DNA of 5,649 nucleotides from Pseudomonas sp. (GCA_029239415.1 JAQZAY010000247.1:1-5649), one strand, 5' to 3'; numbered from the stretch's first letter, positions 1-5,532 are shown. Notes: a model not told the origin generated them from the sequence alone. Translations and numbers: made by a program.

Positions 1-585
1 CACCACGCCCATCGCCCTGTCGAACCAGTGGCCCAGGCGCGCGAAGCCCGCGCGCACGCGCTGCTGGCTGAACAACAGTGCGACCAGGCAGAACCACAGG
101 CCGGTGGCCAGGGCCAGGTACACGCCATAGCCGGCCTGGACCAGCAGCGGCGTATGCGGGTTGATCACTACGGTGAACAGCGACAGGAAGAACAGCGTTG
201 CCTTGGGGTTCAGGCCATTGGTCATGAAGCCTGCCACGAATGCCGCGCGCGGGCTGCGCTGCTCCAGCACTGGCTCGACGCTTGCCTCGCCAGCCGGCGC
301 AGGCCCTGCACGCAAGGCCTTGAAACCGATATACAGCAGGTAGGCCGCGGCCAGCCATTTCAAGGCGTTGAACAACACGATCGACTGGGACACGATCAGG
401 CCGATCCCCAGCAGCGAATACCCCACGTGCAGGAAGATCGCCATGCCTACGCCAAAGGCGGTCCAGGTGCCTGCGCGACGGCCATGGGTGACACTTTCTC
501 GCACCACCACGGCAAAGTCCGGTCCGGGACTGGCCACGGCCAGCAGGTGAATCAGCGCAACGGTGAGAAATTCGGCCCAGTACAT
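1..585 (-). CDS. LysE/RhtB-family amino-acid exporter (3' end cut off by the window edge)
   Basis: Inner-membrane exporter of the LysE/RhtB (LysE translocator) family, which pumps amino acids or related small molecules out of the cell. I translated 195 residues from the ATG at 585-583 down to base 1 with no stop. The family is usually about 205-210 residues, so only roughly the last 10-15 are missing. Seen in the sequence: an N-terminal hydrophobic segment leading into SPGPDF at residues 19-24, a family hallmark; a long hydrophobic stretch around residues 45-90; a short charged loop at about 93-115; GFMTNGLNPKA at residues 119-129, the second hallmark; and further membrane segments after it. 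The start is supported by AGGAG nine bases upstream and by the typical start just before the first membrane segment. It is transcribed divergently from hprA. The substrate cannot be deduced, and no regulator gene of the usual LysR, Lrp or MocR type lies beside it within the window. Confidence 0.9.
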   Translation of the reverse strand, partial: MYWAEFLTVALIHLLAVASPGPDFAVVVRESVTHGRRAGTWTAFGVGMAIFLHVGYSLLGIGLIVSQSIVLFNALKWLAAAYLLYIGFKALRAGPAPAGEASVEPVLEQRSPRAAFVAGFMTNGLNPKATLFFLSLFTVVINPHTPLLVQAGYGVYLALATGLWFCLVALLFSQQRVRAGFARLGHWFDRAMGVV

Positions 586-771
586 GGGGTCAAGCTCCTG
601 GTAACAATTAGATACAGCGCAGCGTACTGCGTTGGCCGTCAAAGCGACAGATACAGTTGCCGGCTATCGGTTCGGCCAGTTCCCTCTGCCAATGGCATCC
701 CTTGGCAAAAGACGCTAACGTCTTGGGCTTCCCGTCCTGAGGCCGTGCGCCTCGTTGCCACCGGAGTTTCC
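586..771. promoter_or_regulatory. Divergent lysE-like/hprA intergenic region with direct and inverted repeats
   Basis: The region holds no gene. It contains the octamer AGATACAG twice in the same orientation, at 610-617 and 649-656 (39 bases apart). Between them lies a small inverted repeat, CGCAG (618-622) and CTGCG (627-631). Reading leftward, TTGACG (642-637) resembles a -35 box for the exporter gene, but the nearest -10-like sequence, TGTATC (616-611), is 20 bases away. That is longer than optimal and could mean dependence on an activator. Nearer hprA is a perfect inverted repeat, AAGACG (709-714) CTAA CGTCTT (719-724). I see no convincing sigma70 promoter for hprA. GGAG at 763-766 is its ribosome-binding site. 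Regulation is inferred only from the placement of the repeats. Confidence 0.45.
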
Positions 772-1737
772 ATGCCAAGCCCGCGTCGCGCCGTGTTTCT
801 CGATCATCAGTCCCTGGACCTGGGCGATCTTGACCTGAGTCCCCTGGAACAACAGTTCGACAGCCTGCAACTGTACCCGGCGACCGCGCCCGCACAGGTC
901 GCCGAACGCCTGCAGGGCGCGACCGCGGTCATCAGCAACAAAGTCATGCTCGATGCCGCAAGCCTGGCCGCCAACCCGCAGCTCGAACTGATCCTGGTGG
1001 CGGCCACCGGCACCAACAACGTCGACCTGAACGCCGCGCGCGCGCAGGGCATCACTGTCTGCAACTGCCAGGGCTACGGCACCCCATCGGTGGCCCAGCA
1101 CACCCTGGCGCTGCTGCTGGCGCTGGCCACCCGGCTATGCGACTACCGCCAGGCGGTGGCCGAGGGCCAATGGGCCAAGGCCAGCCAGTTCTGCCTGCTG
1201 GACTTTCCCATCGTCGAGCTCGAGGGCAAGACCCTGGGCTTGCTCGGCCATGGTGAGCTGGGCGGTGCCGTAGCGCGGCTGGCGGAGGCCTTTGGCATGC
1301 GCGTGCTGCTCGGGCAGACCCCCGGGCGTCCACCCCGCGAAGGGCGTCTGCCGCTGGAAGAGTTGCTGCCCCAGGTCGACGCACTGACCTTGCACTGCCC
1401 GCTCAACGAGCAGACGCGCCACATGATTGCCGCCCGTGAACTGGCCCTGCTCAAGCCAGGCGCATTGGTGGTCAATACCGCCCGCGGCGGCCTGATCGAC
1501 GAGCAGGCGCTGGCCGATGCCCTGCGCGCCGGACACCTGGGCGGCGCCGCCACCGATGTGCTGAGCGTCGAGCCGCCGGTCAATGGCAACCCGCTGCTGG
1601 CGGCGGATATCCCGCGCCTGATCGTGACCCCGCACAGCGCCTGGGGCGCGGTCGAGGCACGCCAACGCATCGTCGGCCAGCTCGCCGACAACGCGCAGGG
1701 CTTTTTCGCCAGCCAGCCGCGGCGCGTGGTCGGTTGA
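772..1737 (+). CDS. hprA: D-2-hydroxyacid dehydrogenase, probable glycerate dehydrogenase / hydroxypyruvate reductase
   Basis: Cytosolic NAD(P)-dependent D-2-hydroxyacid dehydrogenase, most like HprA, which interconverts hydroxypyruvate and D-glycerate. The protein has 321 residues, a normal length. Visible features: a split substrate-binding domain (about 1-100 and 290-321); VAATGTNNVDL (76-86), typical of the family; the Rossmann loop GHGELG (159-164); catalytic Arg238 in NTARGGLIDE; Glu267 in DVLSVEPP; and His288 in TPHSAW. This is the full Arg-Glu-His set, so the enzyme should be active. The reading frame stays open upstream to base 28, but that stretch is antisense to the exporter. I chose ATG 772 because GGAG lies five bases before it and the protein then begins with the usual first beta strand (RRAVFLD). 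After the second Rossmann strand it has GQTPGR rather than the Asp that normally fixes NAD preference. The gene is 48 bases upstream of rsmC. Substrate assignment is by overall resemblance, and related 2-hydroxyacid dehydrogenases cannot be excluded. Confidence 0.85.
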   Translation: MPSPRRAVFLDHQSLDLGDLDLSPLEQQFDSLQLYPATAPAQVAERLQGATAVISNKVMLDAASLAANPQLELILVAATGTNNVDLNAARAQGITVCNCQGYGTPSVAQHTLALLLALATRLCDYRQAVAEGQWAKASQFCLLDFPIVELEGKTLGLLGHGELGGAVARLAEAFGMRVLLGQTPGRPPREGRLPLEELLPQVDALTLHCPLNEQTRHMIAARELALLKPGALVVNTARGGLIDEQALADALRAGHLGGAATDVLSVEPPVNGNPLLAADIPRLIVTPHSAWGAVEARQRIVGQLADNAQGFFASQPRRVVG

Positions 1738-1780
1738 GCGCGGCAGGGCTCTGTTAGACTGCGTCCTTTTTTTCAGGAGG
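1734..1780 (+). promoter_or_regulatory. Probable rsmC promoter (extended -10) and strong ribosome-binding site
   Basis: TG at 1752-1753 followed one base later by TAGACT (1755-1760) forms an extended -10 element. A weak -35 candidate, TTGAGC (1734-1739), overlaps the hprA stop codon with a short 15-base spacer. Initiation near 1767 would leave a leader of about 19 bases containing a T-run and a perfect AGGAGG (1775-1780) five bases before the rsmC start. rsmC could therefore be expressed independently of hprA as well as by readthrough. No terminator is seen between the two genes. This is judged by eye. Confidence 0.5.
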
Positions 1781-1785
1781 CGTCC

Positions 1786-2784
1786 ATGGACCCGCGCAGT
1801 GAAGTATTGCTTCGTCAGGCCGAACTATTCCAAGGGCCGATGCTGCTGGCCGGCCTGCCGGCGGACGATCTGCTCGGCCAGCTGCCGCAGGCCAGCGGCT
1901 GGACCTGGCACGCCGGAGACCAGGCGCTGCTCGATAGCCGCTCTGCCGGGCGCAGCCACTACGGCGTGGACGTACCCGAGATAGCCTTCGACGCGGCAGT
2001 GCTGTTCATGCCCAAGTCGCGCGATCTGGCGGCCTACCTGCTCGATGCCCTTGCCGCTCGGCTGGGCGGCCGCGAGCTCTACCTGGTAGGCGAAAAGCGT
2101 GGCGGCATCGAAGGCGGCGCCAAGCTGCTGCAGGCCTATGGCAAGCCGCGCAAGCTCGACAGTGCGCGTCATTGCCAGCTCTGGCAGGTCACCGTGGAGA
2201 ACGTCCCCGAGGCTCGTGCGCTGGAGAGCCTGGCCGAACGCTTCGAACTGCCGCTGGAGGATGGGCCGTTGCAGGTGGTGACCTTGCCTGGCGTATTCAG
2301 CCACGGTCGCCTGGACAAGGGCACCGCGTTGCTGCTGGAGCACCTGGACAACCTGCCGGTGGGTGATGTGCTGGATTTTGGCTGTGGTGCCGGAGTGCTG
2401 GGAGCTACGGTGAAGCGGCGCTATCCCGAGAGCCGGGTGACCCTGCTGGATGTGGATGCGTTTGCAGTCGCGAGCAGCCGCTTGACGTTGGCGGCCAACG
2501 GACTCGAGGGTGAGGTCATCAGTGGCGACGGGATCGATGCGGCGCCTATGGACCTGGCGTTGATCCTGAGCAATCCGCCGTTTCATACCGGGGTACACAC
2601 CCACTATGCGACCTCGGAGACCCTGCTGGCAAAATCGCGCAATCATCTGCGAAAAGGTGGAGAACTGCGGCTGGTCGCCAATAGCTTCCTGCGCTACAAG
2701 CCATTGATCGAGCAAGCCCTGGGGAATTGCCAGACGCGGGTCGAGGCGCAAGGGTTCAAGATCTACCAGGCGGTGCGGGGGTAG
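1786..2784 (+). CDS. rsmC: 16S rRNA (guanine(1207)-N2)-methyltransferase RsmC
   Basis: Uses S-adenosylmethionine to methylate N2 of G1207 in 16S rRNA within the assembled 30S subunit, fine-tuning ribosome structure and decoding. The protein has 332 residues, close to the E. coli enzyme, and two domains. The N-terminal half (about 1-160) is a catalytically inactive methyltransferase-like domain with [11 protein letters not shown] at 101-111. The C-terminal half is the active domain. It begins at [17 protein letters not shown] (164-180) and has SAM motif [13 protein letters not shown] (195-206), an acidic residue after the second strand (Asp222 in LLDVD), and the N-methyltransferase motif NPPFH (263-267). 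The bipartite layout plus NPPFH separates RsmC from the similar RlmG only partly, but the [10 protein letters not shown] block and the length favour RsmC. The start is fixed by AGGAGG five bases upstream. The gene lies downstream of hprA and upstream of the Mn-riboswitch leader, with no obvious functional tie to either. Confidence 0.9.
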   Translation: MDPRSEVLLRQAELFQGPMLLAGLPADDLLGQLPQASGWTWHAGDQALLDSRSAGRSHYGVDVPEIAFDAAVLFMPKSRDLAAYLLDALAARLGGRELYLVGEKRGGIEGGAKLLQAYGKPRKLDSARHCQLWQVTVENVPEARALESLAERFELPLEDGPLQVVTLPGVFSHGRLDKGTALLLEHLDNLPVGDVLDFGCGAGVLGATVKRRYPESRVTLLDVDAFAVASSRLTLAANGLEGEVISGDGIDAAPMDLALILSNPPFHTGVHTHYATSETLLAKSRNHLRKGGELRLVANSFLRYKPLIEQALGNCQTRVEAQGFKIYQAVRG

Positions 2785-2802
2785 TTTCTCCCCCGGTTGG
2801 GG
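2777..2802 (+). terminator. Weak hairpin at the end of rsmC (terminator uncertain)
   Basis: The end of rsmC and the bases just after it contain GGGGG (2777-2781), CCCCC (2790-2794) and GGGG (2799-2802). Either G-run can pair with the C-run, giving a short GC-only stem with a loop of 8 or 4-5 bases. No T-run follows closely; only a CCTTTT lies further on, near 2816-2821. Intrinsic termination would therefore be inefficient at best, and some rsmC transcription may continue into the riboswitch leader. Confidence 0.25.
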
Positions 2803-2836
2803 TGTGCGCTTCTCGCCTTTTCGAACAAATCAACAC

Positions 2837-2872
2837 TTGCCGAAACGGCCCGCCCTAGGCAGAATCCGCTCC
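2837..2872 (+). promoter_or_regulatory. Sigma70-like promoter for the riboswitch leader
   Basis: TTGCCG (2837-2842) and CAGAAT (2860-2865) are separated by exactly 17 bases and each matches the consensus at four of six positions. A start about seven bases after the -10 falls near 2872, immediately before the first base of the riboswitch P1 helix (2873). That fit supports the call. The Mn-exporter transcript would thus begin almost flush with the aptamer. Confidence 0.5.
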
Positions 2873-3074
2873 GTCCTAGGGGAGTAGTCTCCCGCGAGCG
2901 CCCAGCTCGCCCGGCACGCGTCAACATACTTGGCCCTCAGGCCATGGCGCGTGCGACCCATGGTTCGCGCAGACGAACCCAGGGTTTGACAAGACCTATG
3001 ACACGAACACCTTACCCGGGGCGGGGAGGTCGTACGTGTCATAGCCGTGTCGACCCGCCCCCGTAGGAAACCTG
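2873..3074 (+). promoter_or_regulatory. yybP-ykoY family manganese riboswitch with expression platform
   Basis: A cis-acting RNA that senses Mn2+ and controls the following TMEM165-family gene. Seen directly: the class signatures GGGGAGTAG (2879-2887), GTCAACATACTTGG (2920-2933) and AAGACC (2991-2996), in the right order and spacing. The helices can be drawn. P1 is 2873-2880 with 2995-3002 (one mismatch). A hairpin pairs GCGAGC 2894-2899 with GCTCGC 2905-2910. The long arm pairs 2914-2920 with 2948-2954, then 2931-2935 with 2940-2944, and carries the conserved internal loop TCAACATACT. A further arm pairs 2956-2959 with 2982-2985, and 2962-2967 with 2974-2979. Known for the class: two sensing loops dock and bind Mn2+, usually switching on exporters. 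The platform (2996-3074) has a perfect 10-bp hairpin competing with P1 and a GC-rich helix ending at the ribosome-binding site. No T-run follows, so I infer control of translation rather than of termination. Confidence 0.92.
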
Positions 3075-3662
3075 ATGCTGGAATCACTGCTCATCCCCAC
3101 CGCGGTTGTCGCGCTCGCCGAAATCGGCGACAAGACGCAGCTGCTCGCGCTCATTCTCGCCGCTCGTTTTCGCAAGCCTTGGCCAATCATCGCCGGCATC
3201 GTCGCCGCCACCCTGGCCAACCATGCCGCGGCGGGCGCAGTAGGCGCATGGGTCAGCGGGTTCTTCAGCGCGACGGTCCTGCACTGGATCCTGGCCGCCA
3301 GCTTTGCGGCCACCGCGCTCTGGACGCTCATTCCAGACAAGATGGATGACGACGAAAGCAGCTCCGCACGCCGCTTCGGCCCGTTCGTCACGACGCTGAT
3401 CGCGTTCTTTCTCGCCGAGATCGGCGACAAGACGCAAGTGGCCACGGTCATGCTCGCCGCGCAGTATCCGCACCTGATCATGGTCATCGTCGGCACCACC
3501 CTCGGCATGCTGATCGCCAATGTGCCGGTGGTGCTGGCAGGCAACTTCGCCGCCGACAAACTGCCGCTGACGCTGATCCGGCGCCTGGCGTCGGCCGCGT
3601 TCTTCGTGCTGGCGGCGGTGGCGGTATACACGGCCATGAAGGCCAGCGGCTGGGTAGGCTGA
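3075..3662 (+). CDS. TMEM165/GDT1 (UPF0016) family membrane protein, probable Mn2+ exporter
   Basis: Inner-membrane cation transporter of the TMEM165/GDT1 (UPF0016) family. Bacterial members such as Vibrio MneA export Mn2+, and eukaryotic members move Mn2+, Ca2+ and H+. The protein has 195 residues in two homologous halves, each with the signature EIGDKT: residues 16-21 and 115-120. These acidic residues line the transport path. About six membrane segments are visible, three per half, divided by an acidic, hydrophilic loop at about 88-100 (DKMDDDESSS). The ATG at 3075 follows AGGA (3065-3068) with six bases between. It also places the first signature in the first membrane helix, as expected. 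Its leader is a Mn2+ riboswitch, which independently supports manganese as the substrate and predicts induction by excess Mn2+. It is monocistronic here, facing a convergent gene. The substrate is inferred from family and riboswitch, not proven. Confidence 0.92.
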   Translation: MLESLLIPTAVVALAEIGDKTQLLALILAARFRKPWPIIAGIVAATLANHAAAGAVGAWVSGFFSATVLHWILAASFAATALWTLIPDKMDDDESSSARRFGPFVTTLIAFFLAEIGDKTQVATVMLAAQYPHLIMVIVGTTLGMLIANVPVVLAGNFAADKLPLTLIRRLASAAFFVLAAVAVYTAMKASGWVG

Positions 3663-3663
3663 C

Positions 3664-3722
3664 CCTGCAGGAGCTGGTCGGGGCCGCGATACGGACCCGA
3701 CCCTCGGCCTTTCTACTTTTTC
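3664..3722 (+). terminator. Hairpin terminator, possibly derived from a REP element
   Basis: Just after the Mn-exporter gene, GGTCGGG (3676-3682) pairs perfectly with CCCGACC (3696-3702). Alternatively, GGCCG (3682-3686) pairs with CGGCC (3705-3709), which is followed directly by a T-rich stretch (TTTCTACTTTTT, 3710-3721). The second pairing better fits intrinsic termination of the plus-strand gene. The region also overlaps the stop codon of the convergent M48 gene (3713-3715), so the tail lies inside that gene's end. The left part, CCTGCAGGAGC, followed shortly by GCCGCGA, resembles Pseudomonas REP units (CCTGTAGGAGC ... CGCGA), as recalled from memory. Confidence 0.5.
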
Positions 3723-4528
3723 GCGGCCTGGTACAGCGGCATGACCTTCGGAATCGCCGCTTCGAGCGATGCAATGCGGCTGCTCGACGCCGGGTGGGTG
3801 CTCATGAACTCCGGCTGCGAGCCCCCCGAGGCCTGGGTCATCTTGTTCCACAGGGTGATTGCGGCGTTCGGGTCGAAACCAGCACGGGCCGACAGCTCGA
3901 GGCCGATGAGGTCGGCCTCGTTCTCGTTGGAACGGCTGTTGGGCAGGGTCATGGCGTACTGCACCACGGTGTCGGCGACAGCCAGGCTGTCCTGGCCAAG
4001 GCCGAGCAGCGCACCGGCGCCCTGGCGGGCTACCTGCACGCCATAGGCCTTGGACATGGCTTCACGCCCGTGCTCGCGCAGGGCATGGGCGATTTCATGG
4101 CCCATGACCGCGGCGATCTCGTCGTCGGTGAGCTTGAGCTTGTCGATCAGGCCATTGTAGAAAATGATCTTGCCGCCAGGACCGCAGTTGGCGTTGAGCT
4201 CGTCGCTCTGGACCAGGTTGACCTCCCATTGCCATTGCGCAGAATCGGGCCTGAACTGGGGGGCCTGGGCGATCAGGCGGTCGGCGATGGCCTTGACCCG
4301 CCTGGCGTTGGCGCTGGTCTTGTCCAGCACGCCCTGGGTCGTGGCTTCGCTCAGGGTCTGCTGGTAGGACTGGGCATACATCTGGTTGACCTCATCGGTC
4401 GAGAGCATGCTGAACATGTACTGCTTGCGATCGACGCCCACCGCGCCGCCGCTGGTCGTGTTCACCGCCTGACAACCGGCCAGCAGGATGCTGGCGCCCA
4501 GGACGCTGACGACAAATGATCTACGCAT
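3713..4528 (-). CDS. M48-family zinc metallopeptidase, outer-membrane lipoprotein
   Basis: Periplasmic zinc peptidase of family M48, resembling E. coli LoiP/YggG and the protease domain of BepA, which act in envelope protein quality control. The protein has 271 residues. It starts with a lipoprotein signal, MRRSFVVSVLGASILLAGC, with Cys19 as the lipidated residue. Gln20 follows rather than Asp, predicting outer-membrane sorting. The catalytic motif HEIAH is at 144-148: His144 and His148 bind zinc and Glu145 activates water. The third ligand should be Glu202 in ENEAD (202-206). STHP near the C-terminus (His245) matches the position of the regulatory 'His switch' described for BepA. There are no TPR repeats after the protease domain, unlike BepA, so it is a stand-alone protease. 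GGGAG (4540-4536) lies seven bases before the ATG. It is convergent with the Mn-exporter gene and 93 bases downstream of the SRAP gene. Specific substrates are unknown. Confidence 0.9.
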   Translation of the reverse strand: MRRSFVVSVLGASILLAGCQAVNTTSGGAVGVDRKQYMFSMLSTDEVNQMYAQSYQQTLSEATTQGVLDKTSANARRVKAIADRLIAQAPQFRPDSAQWQWEVNLVQSDELNANCGPGGKIIFYNGLIDKLKLTDDEIAAVMGHEIAHALREHGREAMSKAYGVQVARQGAGALLGLGQDSLAVADTVVQYAMTLPNSRSNENEADLIGLELSARAGFDPNAAITLWNKMTQASGGSQPEFMSTHPASSSRIASLEAAIPKVMPLYQAAKK

Positions 4529-4621
4529 GGAGACACTCCCTTTTTACATGCCGGCTATCCTAGGCCGAGTCGCGTGCGTACCGCCATAGCCAGCAGGCAG
4601 TTTTTCCATGCGCGGGCAGGC
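4529..4621 (-). promoter_or_regulatory. Leader/promoter region of the M48 gene
   Basis: Between the SRAP stop and the M48 start, reading leftward, TAGGAT (4562-4557) is a plausible -10, but I find no good -35 at 16-18 bases. The hexamers GGCTAT (4553-4558) and ATAGCC (4586-4591) form an inverted repeat with a 27-base spacer that encloses this region. I see no T-tailed hairpin to terminate the SRAP transcript, so the M48 gene may be transcribed partly by readthrough. Confidence 0.3.
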
Positions 4622-5242
4622 TCATCCAGGCGTCAGGCACTCCGGCGCGTCGAGCTTGGGGTCATTGACGAAATGGGCCAGCACCCGCTCGCGCAGGCTT
4701 GGCGGATGGCTGACCAGCAACTCGTGCAGGCGAGGCAACGGGGTCTGCAGGTCAAGCCAGGCCGCCTGGCCCTCGGCATCGAGAATCAACGGGCGGCGCT
4801 GGTTCATGGCCGCCTGGGTGACGACCGCGCAGCTCAGCCAGACCTGGTCCTGCACCGGGTAGGCTTCCCAGATGGCAGCGAAATAGAGCGAGGAGCCCTC
4901 TCCCGGCGTCAGCCAATAAGGCCGCTTGCGCGCCGTGCCACGCCATTCGTAGAAGCCGTTGGCGGGCATCAGGCAGCGCCGTTGGGCAAACGCCTCGCGA
5001 AACATCGGCTGCTCGACCAGTGTTTCGGCACGGGCATGGGCCGGGGTACGCGACAGGTCGGTGAGCCAGGCCGGGGTCAGTCCCCAGCGGGCCCGCGCCA
5101 GTTGTGGCTGGCCGTCCAGCTGGCGCTGGATGAGCACCGAGCCGCCGGGGGAAATGTTCCATTGCGCCCGCTGGTCGGCCGGAAAGCCCGGCAGGGCAGC
5201 AAAGGCTGGGGTCCAGCGAAACAGGGCGTAGCGTCCACACAT
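4622..5242 (-). CDS. SRAP-family (YedK/HMCES-like) abasic-site DNA-protein crosslinking protein
   Basis: Member of the SRAP (SOS response-associated peptidase) family. E. coli YedK and human HMCES use the N-terminal Cys2, exposed after Met removal, to form a thiazolidine crosslink with abasic sites in single-stranded DNA, shielding them from strand breakage. The protein has 206 residues, near the usual size. It begins MCGRY, so Cys2 is present and the start is fixed by it, even though no good ribosome-binding site is visible (the nearest AGG is about 12 bases upstream). Other landmarks: QWNISPG (27-33), ARWGLTPAW (50-58), HARAET (69-74), MPANGFYEW (92-100) with the active-site-type Glu99, YFAAIWE (120-126) and NQRRPLIL (147-154). 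Compared with YedK as I recall it (NARVET, FEW, HDRRPLVL), Cys2 and Glu are kept. The active-site Asn aligns with His69 and the active-site His with Asn147. It follows the DUF2007 gene by 29 bases, probably in one operon. I see no LexA-like box in that gap. Confidence 0.9.
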   Translation of the reverse strand: MCGRYALFRWTPAFAALPGFPADQRAQWNISPGGSVLIQRQLDGQPQLARARWGLTPAWLTDLSRTPAHARAETLVEQPMFREAFAQRRCLMPANGFYEWRGTARKRPYWLTPGEGSSLYFAAIWEAYPVQDQVWLSCAVVTQAAMNQRRPLILDAEGQAAWLDLQTPLPRLHELLVSHPPSLRERVLAHFVNDPKLDAPECLTPG

Positions 5243-5271
5243 GGGCGATAAAAAACCTGGGGTCTTGAACC

Positions 5272-5532
5272 CTAGCAGATCAGGGTTCCGGGGATGGTCT
5301 GCGGTTCGTCGCCGGCAAGGGGCTGGGCAGCATTGTACGCGCCGATGAGCTGATGTGCGTGGTCGGCCTGCTCATCGGCCACCACCAGACCCAGCAGCCC
5401 CTGTGGCGGCAGCTCGCCGACAGCACCCACCAGGTCCCGTCCGACCAGGTGCGCCCGGACCCCTTCGCTGGCGAGCATGCCGATCAGCAGCTCGGCCTCG
5501 AGCAGGCTCTCTGGATCGTAGATTCGCCGCAT
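5272..5532 (-). CDS. DUF2007-type small protein (putative signal-transducing, function unknown)
   Basis: An 86-residue soluble protein. The opening (RRIYDPESLLEAELLIGMLASEGVRAHLVG), followed by GLLGLVVADEQADHAHQLI, is what I recognise as the DUF2007 family. It has a beta-alpha-beta layout like ACT/P-II-type small domains, often labelled 'putative signal transducing protein'. The pattern is a short strand, a helix that lists positions on an extracellular-free, globular fold, a strand ending in V-G-R-D, a glycine-rich loop (GAVGELPPQG, 36-45), and a second strand and helix. There are no catalytic motifs, membrane segments or signal peptide. The last 17 residues are probably disordered. Its start codon overlaps the stop of the CPXCG gene by one base (TGATG), with GAGG seven bases upstream inside that gene, indicating translational coupling. 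The SRAP gene follows after 29 bases. The biochemical role is unknown. Confidence 0.8.
   Translation of the reverse strand: MRRIYDPESLLEAELLIGMLASEGVRAHLVGRDLVGAVGELPPQGLLGLVVADEQADHAHQLIGAYNAAQPLAGDEPQTIPGTLIC

Noticed and set aside
28..771. Upstream extension of the hprA reading frame (about 248 extra codons)
   Set aside because: It is antisense to the LysE-type exporter, whose protein has clear family motifs, and reads as Gln/Arg/His-rich shadow sequence. The true hprA start at 772 has a ribosome-binding site and the normal family N-terminus.
1825..2751. Long minus-strand frame (308 codons) opposite rsmC
   Set aside because: Shadow of a GC-rich gene: Gln/Arg/His-rich translation, no recognisable domain, and the plus strand encodes a full RsmC.
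2996..3063. Intrinsic terminator in the riboswitch expression platform
   Set aside because: The stems are strong but no T-run follows before the ribosome-binding site, so translational control fits better.
2797..3087. Short frames on both strands in the rsmC to Mn-exporter gap
   Set aside because: They lie over the riboswitch, whose conserved blocks and helices explain the sequence. No ribosome-binding site or protein family is evident.
3794..4519. Plus-strand frame of 241 codons opposite the M48 gene
   Set aside because: The translation is low-complexity and Gly/Leu/Val-rich with no motif. The minus strand carries signal peptide, HEIAH and ENEAD.
4574..5251. Plus-strand frame of 225 codons opposite the SRAP gene
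   Set aside because: Antisense shadow; the SRAP protein on the minus strand has conserved landmarks throughout.
5243..5271. LexA (SOS) box upstream of the SRAP gene
   Set aside because: Despite the family name, no CTG-N10-CAG palindrome is present in this gap.
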